From assembly GCA_028824125.1 (NCBI GenBank), contig JAPPES010000073.1, positions 97,518 to 151,988 of the forward strand: 54,471 nt of DNA, in the 5' to 3' direction. Below, in pieces: positions 33,266-40,786 of this stretch. Under the pieces are notes generated by a model. That model worked only from the letters and a program-made list of their open reading frames with translations, was not told the origin of the DNA and ran no database searches. The translations under genes and the position numbers were made by a program. How positions within the stretch are numbered: the stretch's first letter is position 1; every line of letters begins with the position of its first letter. Source of the DNA: Candidatus Poribacteria bacterium. GTDB lineage: Bacteria > Poribacteria > WGA-4E > WGA-3G.

Positions 33266-34231
33266 TTACGAGAGGACTCGCTGGAAAAAGTGCTTTAGAA
33301 AGGGACCTGCCTCTACTTGAACACAGACATTGGCATTCGAGATTGTCCCTTGACGTTCGCGCCGCAGGTCAGTAACAGTCATACCGCTTGTCAAATTACC
33401 CTCGGTTTCAACTTGTACATTAGCATCAACACTCTCAAAAAAGTCTGGATGTGTCAACATGCCAACAGGTAGTGCATCGTGGATATGCAATCCGTAAAAA
33501 CCTATATGCTCACGGTAAAATTCCATGCAGGCTTGGGTGGATTCTATAAGGAAGCAGGATATTTTATCACTTCGTCCTTCGATTTCTGCATTCAGTCGTT
33601 CACCAGTTAAAATCACCTGATGTGTCACATCTAACGGGGCAATGTGAACAGGAATGCCGAAATTAAAGACCTCCTGCGCAGCATGTGGGTCAACGAAGAT
33701 ATTGAATTCTGCAGTAGTTGTAACGTTCCCATATTCTCTAAATACACCCCCCATCAAGACGATGCTCCGAAGTTTCTGCATGCTTTCTGCGTCTTTTCGG
33801 ATTGCTCTCGAAATGTTTGTTAAGGGCCCCAAAGCAACTACAACCAACTCCTCAGGATAACGATCTACCATTTCAAGTATCAAGTCAACACCAGAAAGTG
33901 TTGAAATTTCACAGTTCGCCAATGGATAACGTAGACTTCTATCAGAATTGCGCAGCTTACTAATATTGCCTAAACCATCTTCACCGTGGACGTGTTCAGC
34001 CTTCACGAGTGGTTTTACAAGTGGTTGCGCCTCACCTTTTGCAACAATAGGAAATTCAGATAATTCAAGGATACCTAAAATTGTCAACAGGTTTTGCGTT
34101 GCTTGTTCAACGTGCACGTTTCCACTCACGGTTGTTATTGCTTCTACCCGTAATTCCGGTGATTTCATCGCGAGGAGGATTGCCAGCGCGTCGTCTACTC
34201 CCGGGTCTGTATCTATAAGAATTCTATGCAT
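33266..34231 (-). CDS. Inosine-uridine-preferring nucleoside hydrolase
   Basis: The 321-residue protein starts MHRILIDTDPGVDDALAILLA, the calcium-binding signature of nucleoside hydrolases. It continues with the family's VVALGPLTNISRA, IVLMGGVF and AEFNIFVDPHAA, and has the active-site His in HIHDALPVG. It cleaves ribonucleosides to free base and ribose. It lies upstream of the Mo hydroxylase operon on the same strand, and a ribokinase is encoded at 49497. This suggests a purine-salvage or catabolic path, by inference. Confidence 0.88.
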   Translation of the reverse strand: MHRILIDTDPGVDDALAILLAMKSPELRVEAITTVSGNVHVEQATQNLLTILGILELSEFPIVAKGEAQPLVKPLVKAEHVHGEDGLGNISKLRNSDRSLRYPLANCEISTLSGVDLILEMVDRYPEELVVVALGPLTNISRAIRKDAESMQKLRSIVLMGGVFREYGNVTTTAEFNIFVDPHAAQEVFNFGIPVHIAPLDVTHQVILTGERLNAEIEGRSDKISCFLIESTQACMEFYREHIGFYGLHIHDALPVGMLTHPDFFESVDANVQVETEGNLTSGMTVTDLRRERQGTISNANVCVQVEAGPFLKHFFQRVLS

Positions 34232-34280
34232 TGTTTACATTCCGTCGTTTGATATGCGAAAAAGTTTTCTCTAATTTAAC

Positions 34281-34556
34281 CTAAGTTGCCACCTTGTAGC
34301 ACAATCTGTATGAAGTTTAAAAAATAAATTGGGTAGTTTAGCGAGGTTAGGAAACCTCGCCAGCAGCAGGTGTACATCTCTGCTGGCGAGGTTTCCTAAC
34401 CTCGCCAAATTACCCAATTTATTTTTTAAACTTCATACAGATTGTGCCTGCAAGTGCGCAAACTGACAGTTTGCGCTACAAATATTGGCTAATTATCAGC
34501 ATTTTTTCATTAAAGACGGTGTTCCATGTCTAAAAACTTATAATTAGCAACTTGGG
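34281..34556. repeat. Long palindrome element F
   Basis: A near-perfect inverted repeat with arms of about 66 bp (34299-34364 and 34382-34447) around a short loop (GGTGTACATC) can form one long hairpin. It includes both orientations of GCGAGGTTAGGAAACCTCGC. The outer ends CTAAGTTGCC (34281) and GCAACTTGGG (34547-34556) and the GCGCAAACTGACAGTTTGCGC hairpin (34456-34476) match element E. No gene is present in 34232-34703. Confidence 0.85.
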
Positions 34557-34603
34557 GTATTTTAACGTGAAACGGCTATTTTGTCCAATTCAGACAGATA
34601 AGT

Positions 34604-34622
34604 GACAAAAACTGGACACACC
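34604..34622 (+). promoter_or_regulatory. GACAAAAACTGGACACACCC motif
   Basis: A member of the recurrent ACAAAAACTTTAC-like motif set, 82 bp before the start of the acylphosphatase fusion gene. It is preceded by TTTGTCC at 34580. The function is unknown. Confidence 0.35.
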
Positions 34623-34703
34623 CATAAACATGATCTGGAAATTTTTTGCGGGTTAAGTTATACTTTCTAAAAACACTGTTTTAATACAACAAGGAGTTCT
34701 CTC

Positions 34704-35663
34704 ATGAAATTTCTGTGTTATACAACCGCTATAATTATCTGTTTAGGTTTAAGCATTTTCTCTATATCAAACATTGCTTGGACAGATGGTCATCTTCAGA
34801 TTATAGAGAAAGAGAAGAAAATTGTTTTAAAAGGGCAAATATCCAAAGCACTTGGTGAATATGACCAACATCTAAAAGGTGCAGTTGAGTATCTTTTTTG
34901 TGGTCCTAACGGTAAAGAGTATGAAAGCATCATCGTTGTTGATGCATCAGCCCAAGAAATATATGAAGCGATGGACAAACTTGGAGTGAAACCTGGCAAT
35001 CCTGTTGACCAAGACATGGAAACGGAGGAAAAGATTCCTGCTAAAGGCCCTTCTGTTATCATCAACGTTGAATGGACAGAAAATAAAAAGACGAAAAAGG
35101 TTCGGGGGGAAGACCTATTATATAATGTGAAAACCAAAAAACCTATGAAACATGTCGCTTGGATCTATACAGGTTCACGAATGGTATATGATCTTGATGG
35201 GGAGGATGAAGACGTAATGATTCCATTGGCATATTCCACTAACGATATGGCCGCACTCAGTCATGTAGACCCGACAACACTGTTTATTAACCCGTTACCT
35301 GAATCGGAAGAGGAGAATCTATATAAAAAGAATGATGACTTATTGCCAGAACTTGGAACTGCTGTCAAACTGATTATCGAGGTAAACCGGAAAATGCAAC
35401 TATATGTGTTAATCAGCGGAAAAGTACAAGGAGTCTTCTTCCGTAAATTCACGCAAGAGAATGCTAAGCAACTTGGCATTAACGGCTATGCTAAGAATTT
35501 AAGGAATGGCAAGGTAGAGGTCGTCGCGGAAGGCGATAAAATGCAATTAGATGCATTGGTGGAAAAACTACGGCAAGGTCCCCGCGCTTCGAAGGTAGAC
35601 GACATAAAAATTGAGGAGCGCGCCTTCACAGGTGATTATAAGTCTTTTGACATTAAATATTGA
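34704..35663 (+). CDS. Exported YdjY-like domain fused to acylphosphatase
   Basis: The 319-residue protein has an N-terminal hydrophobic signal (residues 1-25) and a domain of about 190 residues resembling YdjY-type proteins (VEYLFCGPNGKEYESIIVVDASAQEIYEAMDKLGVKPGNP). A complete C-terminal acylphosphatase domain (about 231-319) shows YVLISGKVQGVFFRKF (catalytic Arg) and NGYAKNLRNGKVEVVAEG (catalytic Asn). Acylphosphatases are usually free cytosolic proteins of about 90 residues, so an exported fusion is unusual. AAGGAG precedes the ATG. The next gene begins 3 bp after its stop. Confidence 0.8.
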   Translation: MKFLCYTTAIIICLGLSIFSISNIAWTDGHLQIIEKEKKIVLKGQISKALGEYDQHLKGAVEYLFCGPNGKEYESIIVVDASAQEIYEAMDKLGVKPGNPVDQDMETEEKIPAKGPSVIINVEWTENKKTKKVRGEDLLYNVKTKKPMKHVAWIYTGSRMVYDLDGEDEDVMIPLAYSTNDMAALSHVDPTTLFINPLPESEEENLYKKNDDLLPELGTAVKLIIEVNRKMQLYVLISGKVQGVFFRKFTQENAKQLGINGYAKNLRNGKVEVVAEGDKMQLDALVEKLRQGPRASKVDDIKIEERAFTGDYKSFDIKY

Positions 35664-35666
35664 ACT

Positions 35667-36278
35667 ATGGCGGAAATACCGTTTATTTCAGGAATACTGC
35701 TCGCTGCGGGGCTATCTACAAGGATGGGGCACCCGAAACAGTTGCTTCCTTTTGGCAAAAACACAATCGTTGAAACTGTGGTTGACAATATGCTTGAAGC
35801 AAAGTTTTGTGAGGTCACCGTTGTCGTTGGACATTGTGCTGATCAAATTCAAGGTTTATTAAGTGATCGTCCGGTAAAAATCGTTTTTAATCCTAACTAT
35901 CGTGAAGGGATGTTAACCTCTGCGCAAACGGGTATCCGTTCGCTTAACTTTGCAAATGCAAGAGATGCATTCTCACTTATGTTGGTTGACCAACCTTTTA
36001 TTACATCTGAATTAATTGATAAGGTGATTGATGCCTACGTACAAACTGATAAAGGCATTGCTTTGCCGAGTTACAATTACAAGCGCGGGCACCCTGTCAT
36101 TTTTCATCATCAGTATGCTGATGAAATTTTAGCATTAGGTAAAGAAAGTGGTGGAGTCCGATCTCTTTTTAAATCGCACAGTGAAGATATTCATTACGTC
36201 CCCGTGGACACTGATGATGTTCTACGCGATATTGACTATCGTGAAGATTATGAACATGCCTTACGCGAAAATAGATAA
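35667..36278 (+). CDS. mocA: MobA-like/MocA-type molybdenum cofactor cytidylyltransferase
   Basis: The 203-residue protein has a nucleotidyltransferase signature GILLAAGLSTRMGHPKQLLPFG, the acceptor region VVVGHCADQIQ, the metal-binding LMLVDQPFI and a C-terminal YKRGHPVIF. MocA attaches CMP to molybdopterin for the xanthine dehydrogenase family, matching the Mo hydroxylase encoded at 28.9-33 kb on the other strand. MobA or another sugar nucleotidyltransferase is possible, but LAAGxSxRMGxxKxLLP fits MocA best. It overlaps or abuts the MoxR gene. Confidence 0.75.
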   Translation: MAEIPFISGILLAAGLSTRMGHPKQLLPFGKNTIVETVVDNMLEAKFCEVTVVVGHCADQIQGLLSDRPVKIVFNPNYREGMLTSAQTGIRSLNFANARDAFSLMLVDQPFITSELIDKVIDAYVQTDKGIALPSYNYKRGHPVIFHHQYADEILALGKESGGVRSLFKSHSEDIHYVPVDTDDVLRDIDYREDYEHALRENR

Positions 36279-36312
36279 CTCAAAGGATATTCGGACTTAC
36301 AACGCTAAAACT

Positions 36313-37197
36313 ATGTTTGAATCAATTGAAAACGTCCAGGTTTTATGTGAAAAACAAGCATACATCGCAGATAAGGGATTAGCGACAACGCTATATCTCG
36401 CTCACCATCTCAAAAAACCGATATTTTTAGAAGGTGAACCGGGTGTCGGCAAAACTGAGGTGGCAAAAGTCCTTGCAGATGCCACGGGAGCAAAATTAAT
36501 TCGGTTGCAGTGTTATGAAGGCTTGGATGCAAACAGCGCGCTATATGAATGGAATTACACTCGCCAAATTTTGCAGCTCCGTATAGATGAAGCACAGGGA
36601 CGCGATAAAAAAGAGATTGGAACGGATCTTTTCAGCGAAAAATTTTTGCTAAAACGACCACTGCTTGAAGCGATCCAAGGCAATGGGGATGTCCCGCCTG
36701 TCCTGCTTATTGACGAAGTTGATCGGAGTGATAGTGAGTTTGAGGCATTTCTGCTTGAAATCTTGTCTGACTTTCAAATTACGATCCCCGAAATCGGCAC
36801 GATCCGTGCAAAACAGATTCCCTACGTTGTGCTGACTTCAAATCGAACACGCGAGGTACACGAGGCACTCAAACGCCGTTGTCTCTATCAATGGATAGAT
36901 TATCCGACTGTAGAAAAGGAATTGGCGATTGTCCAGACGAAGCTGCCACAGATCAATGAACACCTTGCTCAGCAGTTATGTCAGATGATGCAACTGTGGC
37001 GTGAAGGCGATTTCTACAAAAAACCAGGGATTGCCGAAACATTGGATTGGGGATTAGCGATTTTAGCACTCGGCAAAACACAATTGGATGCTGATATCGT
37101 CGCTGAAACCCTTGGCTGTGTCTTCAAATATCAAGATGACATTCAACGTGCCAGGGCAGTGGAGTTAAGCGAGCAAACAGATGAACCGACGCAATAA
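36313..37197 (+). CDS. MoxR-family AAA ATPase
   Basis: The protein of about 294 residues begins MFESIENVQVLCEKQAYIADKGLATTLYLA and has Walker A GEPGVGKTEVAK, Walker B LLIDEVDRSD and the sensor TSNRTREVHEAL. It is closest in pattern to CoxD-like ATPases that help mature Mo hydroxylases, which fits the adjacent MocA gene. A CoxE-like VWA partner does not follow. In-frame ATGs at 36250 or 36256 would overlap the previous gene. I prefer 36313 because the family usually starts with this sequence; no clear ribosome-binding site decides it. Confidence 0.75.
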   Translation: MFESIENVQVLCEKQAYIADKGLATTLYLAHHLKKPIFLEGEPGVGKTEVAKVLADATGAKLIRLQCYEGLDANSALYEWNYTRQILQLRIDEAQGRDKKEIGTDLFSEKFLLKRPLLEAIQGNGDVPPVLLIDEVDRSDSEFEAFLLEILSDFQITIPEIGTIRAKQIPYVVLTSNRTREVHEALKRRCLYQWIDYPTVEKELAIVQTKLPQINEHLAQQLCQMMQLWREGDFYKKPGIAETLDWGLAILALGKTQLDADIVAETLGCVFKYQDDIQRARAVELSEQTDEPTQ

Positions 37198-38884
37198 ACA
37201 CCGACGTTCTCAAAGAAAAATTTTCATCGGTATCGGATATCCACTTCTCGTTGTTGCCGCTTTTTGCACAATGGTGCCACTTCTGTGGCTATTAAGTTCC
37301 TCTTTCAAAACAGCTGACGAAGTTTTTGCTGTGCCGATTCGGTGGTTTCCTAAATTGCCACCGCGTGTAACATCCTCACCTTATATTGTCAACAGTGCCT
37401 ATCCAAAAATAAAAAAACCTGCTTCAGTAGATCCTGATGTATGGAAAAACCTGCAACCTGAATTAGAACAAGTAATCTGGAAAAATGTACAGAAACACAT
37501 TGCCGAAAATTCACAACTTATCACTTCAAACTTTTCACAGAATTTACAAACCGAAGTGACAAAAGGTGCCTGGCAACAGCATGTTGCTACACTACCGACT
37601 GAAGTATGGGATGGCACAACAGCGTCTATTGTCAACGAAGTAGAGAATTCTATTATCCCTGAAACAGTTGAAACTATCTGGGGCTCAGTCTACCGTCAGG
37701 TTACATTAGGCACTATTGAAATAGAAGATATAGAATTCAATCGAATGGAGGTTGAATCCGTAAAGTGGGCTGCTGATTCAATCACATTACAGCAAATTTT
37801 GGATCCCGATTTACCAGAACCTATCACCGCTTTATCTTATAATTACCAAAGTAAAAACGATGTGCGCTTGACAACAACTATTTCATCCCCTATTCCGATA
37901 AACCGTATCCGCCGCATTATACTGCCGGTGCGCGGAGATGCGTCTTATCATCACCTTTCTTTAGCTGTTTCAGTGAACGGCACTACATATCAACCAACAC
38001 ATCCTTTTGTTTTAGATACTGCTCTACCGGAGGATACTGTCTGGCGGTTACATGGGATTCCCGGCGAGTTAGAATCATCACACATCCCAATGCAACAATT
38101 CGTTTCAAAACAGGAACTGTTGAAAAGTGAAGCTCCACTACCAGATACTGAAAGCAAGTTGTTACTCCAATTAACAATTCATCGTCCAGCATATTTATCA
38201 ATTGTATGGAATAAACTCACTTCTAACTATCGCAATTTATGGAAAGCAGTGCCGTATAATCAGTATTTTATTAACAGTGTCTTCATAGCGACTGCGTCAA
38301 CACTTCTCACCCTGTTTTTCTGTTCACTTGGCGGGTATGCGTTTGCGAAATATCAGTTTCGGGGTAAGACAATTTTGTTCGGGATCCTGCTTGCTTCCAT
38401 GATGGTGCCGTTTCAAGTATTACTTGTTCCGTTGTTTGGATTGATGTATGACATCGGTTGGCTCAATAGCTACAAAGCGATAATAATTCCATTTTCTGTG
38501 GGTGCATTCGGTGTGTTTCTGATGCGTCAATTTATTGTCACGATTCCATCTGAGCTGCTTGATGCTGCACGGATTGACGGCTGTTCCGAATTTGGGATAT
38601 ATTATAGAATAGTCTTACCCATCATCAAACCGGCACTTGGTGCATTGACAATCTATTCCTTTTTGAGTTCATGGAACGGCTATCTTTGGCCCCTTATTGT
38701 TTTACGCGATGAAGCAAAATATACGTTACCCATCGGTTTAGCAAATCTTGTAGGTATCTATCGGCAAGATTACGGCATGTTAATGGCAGGAACGCTGCTG
38801 TCGTTGCTACCAATCGTAATCCTCTTTTTAGCAATGCAACGCGAATTTGTTCAAGGTATTACCCTTGGAAGTGTGAAGGAGTAA
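37181..38884 (+). CDS. Sugar ABC transporter permease (MalG type) with a large extra domain
   Basis: The 567-residue protein is about twice the family length. Residues 10-40 are the first membrane segment (IFIGIGYPLLVVAAFCTMVPLLWLLSSSFK). About 290 residues of soluble, Thr/Glu-rich sequence follow (about 65-350, with an ADSITLQQILDPDLP region). The usual five membrane segments come next, with the EAA loop AARIDGCSEFGIYYRIVLPIIKPA. The insert would lie on the outer face. It overlaps the MoxR gene by 17 bp. No MalF-type partner or binding protein is adjacent. Confidence 0.8.
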   Translation: MNRRNKHRRSQRKIFIGIGYPLLVVAAFCTMVPLLWLLSSSFKTADEVFAVPIRWFPKLPPRVTSSPYIVNSAYPKIKKPASVDPDVWKNLQPELEQVIWKNVQKHIAENSQLITSNFSQNLQTEVTKGAWQQHVATLPTEVWDGTTASIVNEVENSIIPETVETIWGSVYRQVTLGTIEIEDIEFNRMEVESVKWAADSITLQQILDPDLPEPITALSYNYQSKNDVRLTTTISSPIPINRIRRIILPVRGDASYHHLSLAVSVNGTTYQPTHPFVLDTALPEDTVWRLHGIPGELESSHIPMQQFVSKQELLKSEAPLPDTESKLLLQLTIHRPAYLSIVWNKLTSNYRNLWKAVPYNQYFINSVFIATASTLLTLFFCSLGGYAFAKYQFRGKTILFGILLASMMVPFQVLLVPLFGLMYDIGWLNSYKAIIIPFSVGAFGVFLMRQFIVTIPSELLDAARIDGCSEFGIYYRIVLPIIKPALGALTIYSFLSSWNGYLWPLIVLRDEAKYTLPIGLANLVGIYRQDYGMLMAGTLLSLLPIVILFLAMQREFVQGITLGSVKE

Positions 38885-38889
38885 ACACT

Positions 38890-39195
38890 ATGTCTGAATG
38901 GACAACGGTCACAAAAACATCTGCGATTAAGGAAGGGCGCGGAAAATCTTTTACTGTCAACGGTAGGCGGATCGCTATTTTGAATGAAAACGGCAAGTTT
39001 TGTGCTGTGGATAATACCTGTCCGCATGCAATGGGTTCACTTGGTAGAGGAAGGGTCCGGAACGGGATTGTTGTTTGCCCAGTTCATGGGTATGCCTATC
39101 GGACAGAAACGGGTGAATGCCAAACTGATCCGCGTCTACGGATTAGAACCTACCCTGTCATTGTAGAAGATGAGGAGATAAAAGTTCAAACGTAA
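38890..39195 (+). CDS. Small Rieske [2Fe-2S] ferredoxin
   Basis: The 101-residue protein is a stand-alone Rieske domain with ligands in CPHAMGSLGRG and CPVHGYAYRTETGEC. It resembles NirD and dioxygenase ferredoxins. GGAG lies 8 bases before the ATG, and the gene starts 5 bp after the permease stop. It may serve an oxygenase or the Mo enzymes as an electron carrier. The transport context is not informative. Confidence 0.85.
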   Translation: MSEWTTVTKTSAIKEGRGKSFTVNGRRIAILNENGKFCAVDNTCPHAMGSLGRGRVRNGIVVCPVHGYAYRTETGECQTDPRLRIRTYPVIVEDEEIKVQT

Positions 39196-39412
39196 TTGAA
39201 GAGACTTCTCTATAGTAGATTTTAGAATTACCGAAATTTTTATTTAAACTTCATTTAGGTTGTGTTCCGTTTCTGCACAACCTAACAGGTTGATGCTCAG
39301 AAATGTCCAAGTAATTGGCTCAGGTAAAAAGTATGCGGTTATTTTTATAGAGGCAATGGCCACGCGGGTTAAACTTTTCATTAGCACGCATTCTTTACAT
39401 GAGCCAATGGAT

Positions 39413-40534
39413 TTAGAAAAAGTCAAATCCATTGACTACATCGTTCGGATTATCAGTATCCAATTCTACATATTTTTTAAGAGTTCTCCTATCAATGCTT
39501 AATGAAGCGGCTGCTTTAGTTATAGATGGATACTTCTCAGCGCGCGCCTGGGCAATTTGATGTAGAATTTGGTGCCAATTCATACCTGCTGTATAGAATA
39601 TTTCTTTTTTTTCAGGATTGGGCAGGTGTTCTAATACTTCGCGGACGATTTCGTGTTGTGTTTCTTCAGGAAGTGCTTTTAATTGTGAAATTAAATTGTC
39701 GACAGACAGTGAATAGAATGTACCTTTTTTTATGTCAAATGGTAAGTTAGGTTTTTCCAAATCTGGAGCAATTAGTAAATTATCTGGAAAATTTTCGAGC
39801 TCAAGTTGGTCTGTTTTGGCAAGTGAGATCGCCGCATGAACAGTGTTTCTAAGCTGCCGTATATTACCAGGCCACTTTGCTTGTTCAAGGCGGTTGAGTG
39901 CTGCTGACGTAATCCCTGTAACATTTTTATCGTGTTTAGGAGCGAGTTCAGTAATAAAAAATCGGACTAAAGGCGCGATATCTTCAGGCCGATCCCGTAG
40001 GGGCGGCACCCGAAGCACCACACCATCAAGACGGTAATAGAGGTCTTCTCTAAATTCCTTCTGGGCAACTGCCATGCCGATGCTTCTATTTGTCGCTGCG
40101 ATCAGGTGGACATCCGTTGTCAAAACTTCATTTCCACCGAGCCGCGTGAATGTGTTTGTGTCTAAAAAGCGGAGGAACATCTTTTGGGCATCAAGACACA
40201 TTTCGGTAATCTCATCTAAAAAGAGGACACCCCCATTTGCTTTTTCAAAAGCACCGCTGCGTTGACGTTCTGCCCCGGTAAAAGCCCCCTTTTCATGCCC
40301 AAACAGTTCACTTTGCAGCATCTCTGCGGAAAATCTTCCACAATTCATAGCTACAAAAGGTTTGTCTGATTTCGGATTGCTGTTGTGGATGTATCTCGCT
40401 ATTCCTTCCTTACCAACACCAGTTTCACCAATAATGATGATCGGGATATCTGATGTTGCAATCTGTTGAATTGCGTGATAAATCGCTTGCATTGATGCTG
40501 ACGGTAATTCAGTGAACGCTGTACTCCAATTCAT
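39413..40534 (-). CDS. Sigma-54-dependent transcription activator without a sensor domain
   Basis: The protein of about 373 residues consists almost entirely of the AAA+ sigma-54 interaction domain: Walker A GETGVGKE, the sigma-contact loop GAFTGAE, Walker B GGVLFLDEI and the R-finger region FREDLYYRL. A Fis-type helix-turn-helix lies at the C-terminus (SITKAAASLSIDRRTLKKYV). No receiver, GAF or PAS domain precedes it, so control must come from a partner protein or be PspF-like. AAGGAGG lies 5-6 bases before the ATG at 40534. It is divergent from the ABC ATPase operon. Confidence 0.85.
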   Translation of the reverse strand: MNWSTAFTELPSASMQAIYHAIQQIATSDIPIIIIGETGVGKEGIARYIHNSNPKSDKPFVAMNCGRFSAEMLQSELFGHEKGAFTGAERQRSGAFEKANGGVLFLDEITEMCLDAQKMFLRFLDTNTFTRLGGNEVLTTDVHLIAATNRSIGMAVAQKEFREDLYYRLDGVVLRVPPLRDRPEDIAPLVRFFITELAPKHDKNVTGITSAALNRLEQAKWPGNIRQLRNTVHAAISLAKTDQLELENFPDNLLIAPDLEKPNLPFDIKKGTFYSLSVDNLISQLKALPEETQHEIVREVLEHLPNPEKKEIFYTAGMNWHQILHQIAQARAEKYPSITKAAASLSIDRRTLKKYVELDTDNPNDVVNGFDFF

Positions 40535-40689
40535 AATTCCCTCCTTCAAGAATAAAATAACGGAATGGAACTGTAAAGATGATACTACAACGTGTAATTT
40601 CGTGCAAGAAAAATGTTTAAACGGACAAGAGATATTACCCTTAAAATATTGTAAATGACAATTTTTGCCGCGTCCGAACTCACGTTTTG

Positions 40690-40706
40690 TACAAAAACTT
40701 TACATA
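40690..40706 (+). promoter_or_regulatory. ACAAAAACTTTACATATCC motif
   Basis: A member of the recurrent motif set (see 18696, 19044, 34604), directly upstream of the promoter at 40725. It is followed by a second GGACAAAAAC (40714-40723). It could be an activator or repressor site. Confidence 0.35.
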
Positions 40707-40724
40707 TCCAGATGGACAAAAACC

Positions 40725-40753
40725 TTGAAAACTGCACTTGATCCTGCTATAAT
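40725..40753 (+). promoter_or_regulatory. Sigma-70-type promoter before the ABC ATPase gene
   Basis: TTGAAA (40725-40730), exactly 17 bases, then a perfect TATAAT (40748-40753), 34 bp before the ATG at 40787. This is the best promoter match I see in the window. Confidence 0.7.
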
Positions 40754-40786
40754 AACGGGAATCCCAGTATCGGAGTATAAAAGAAA

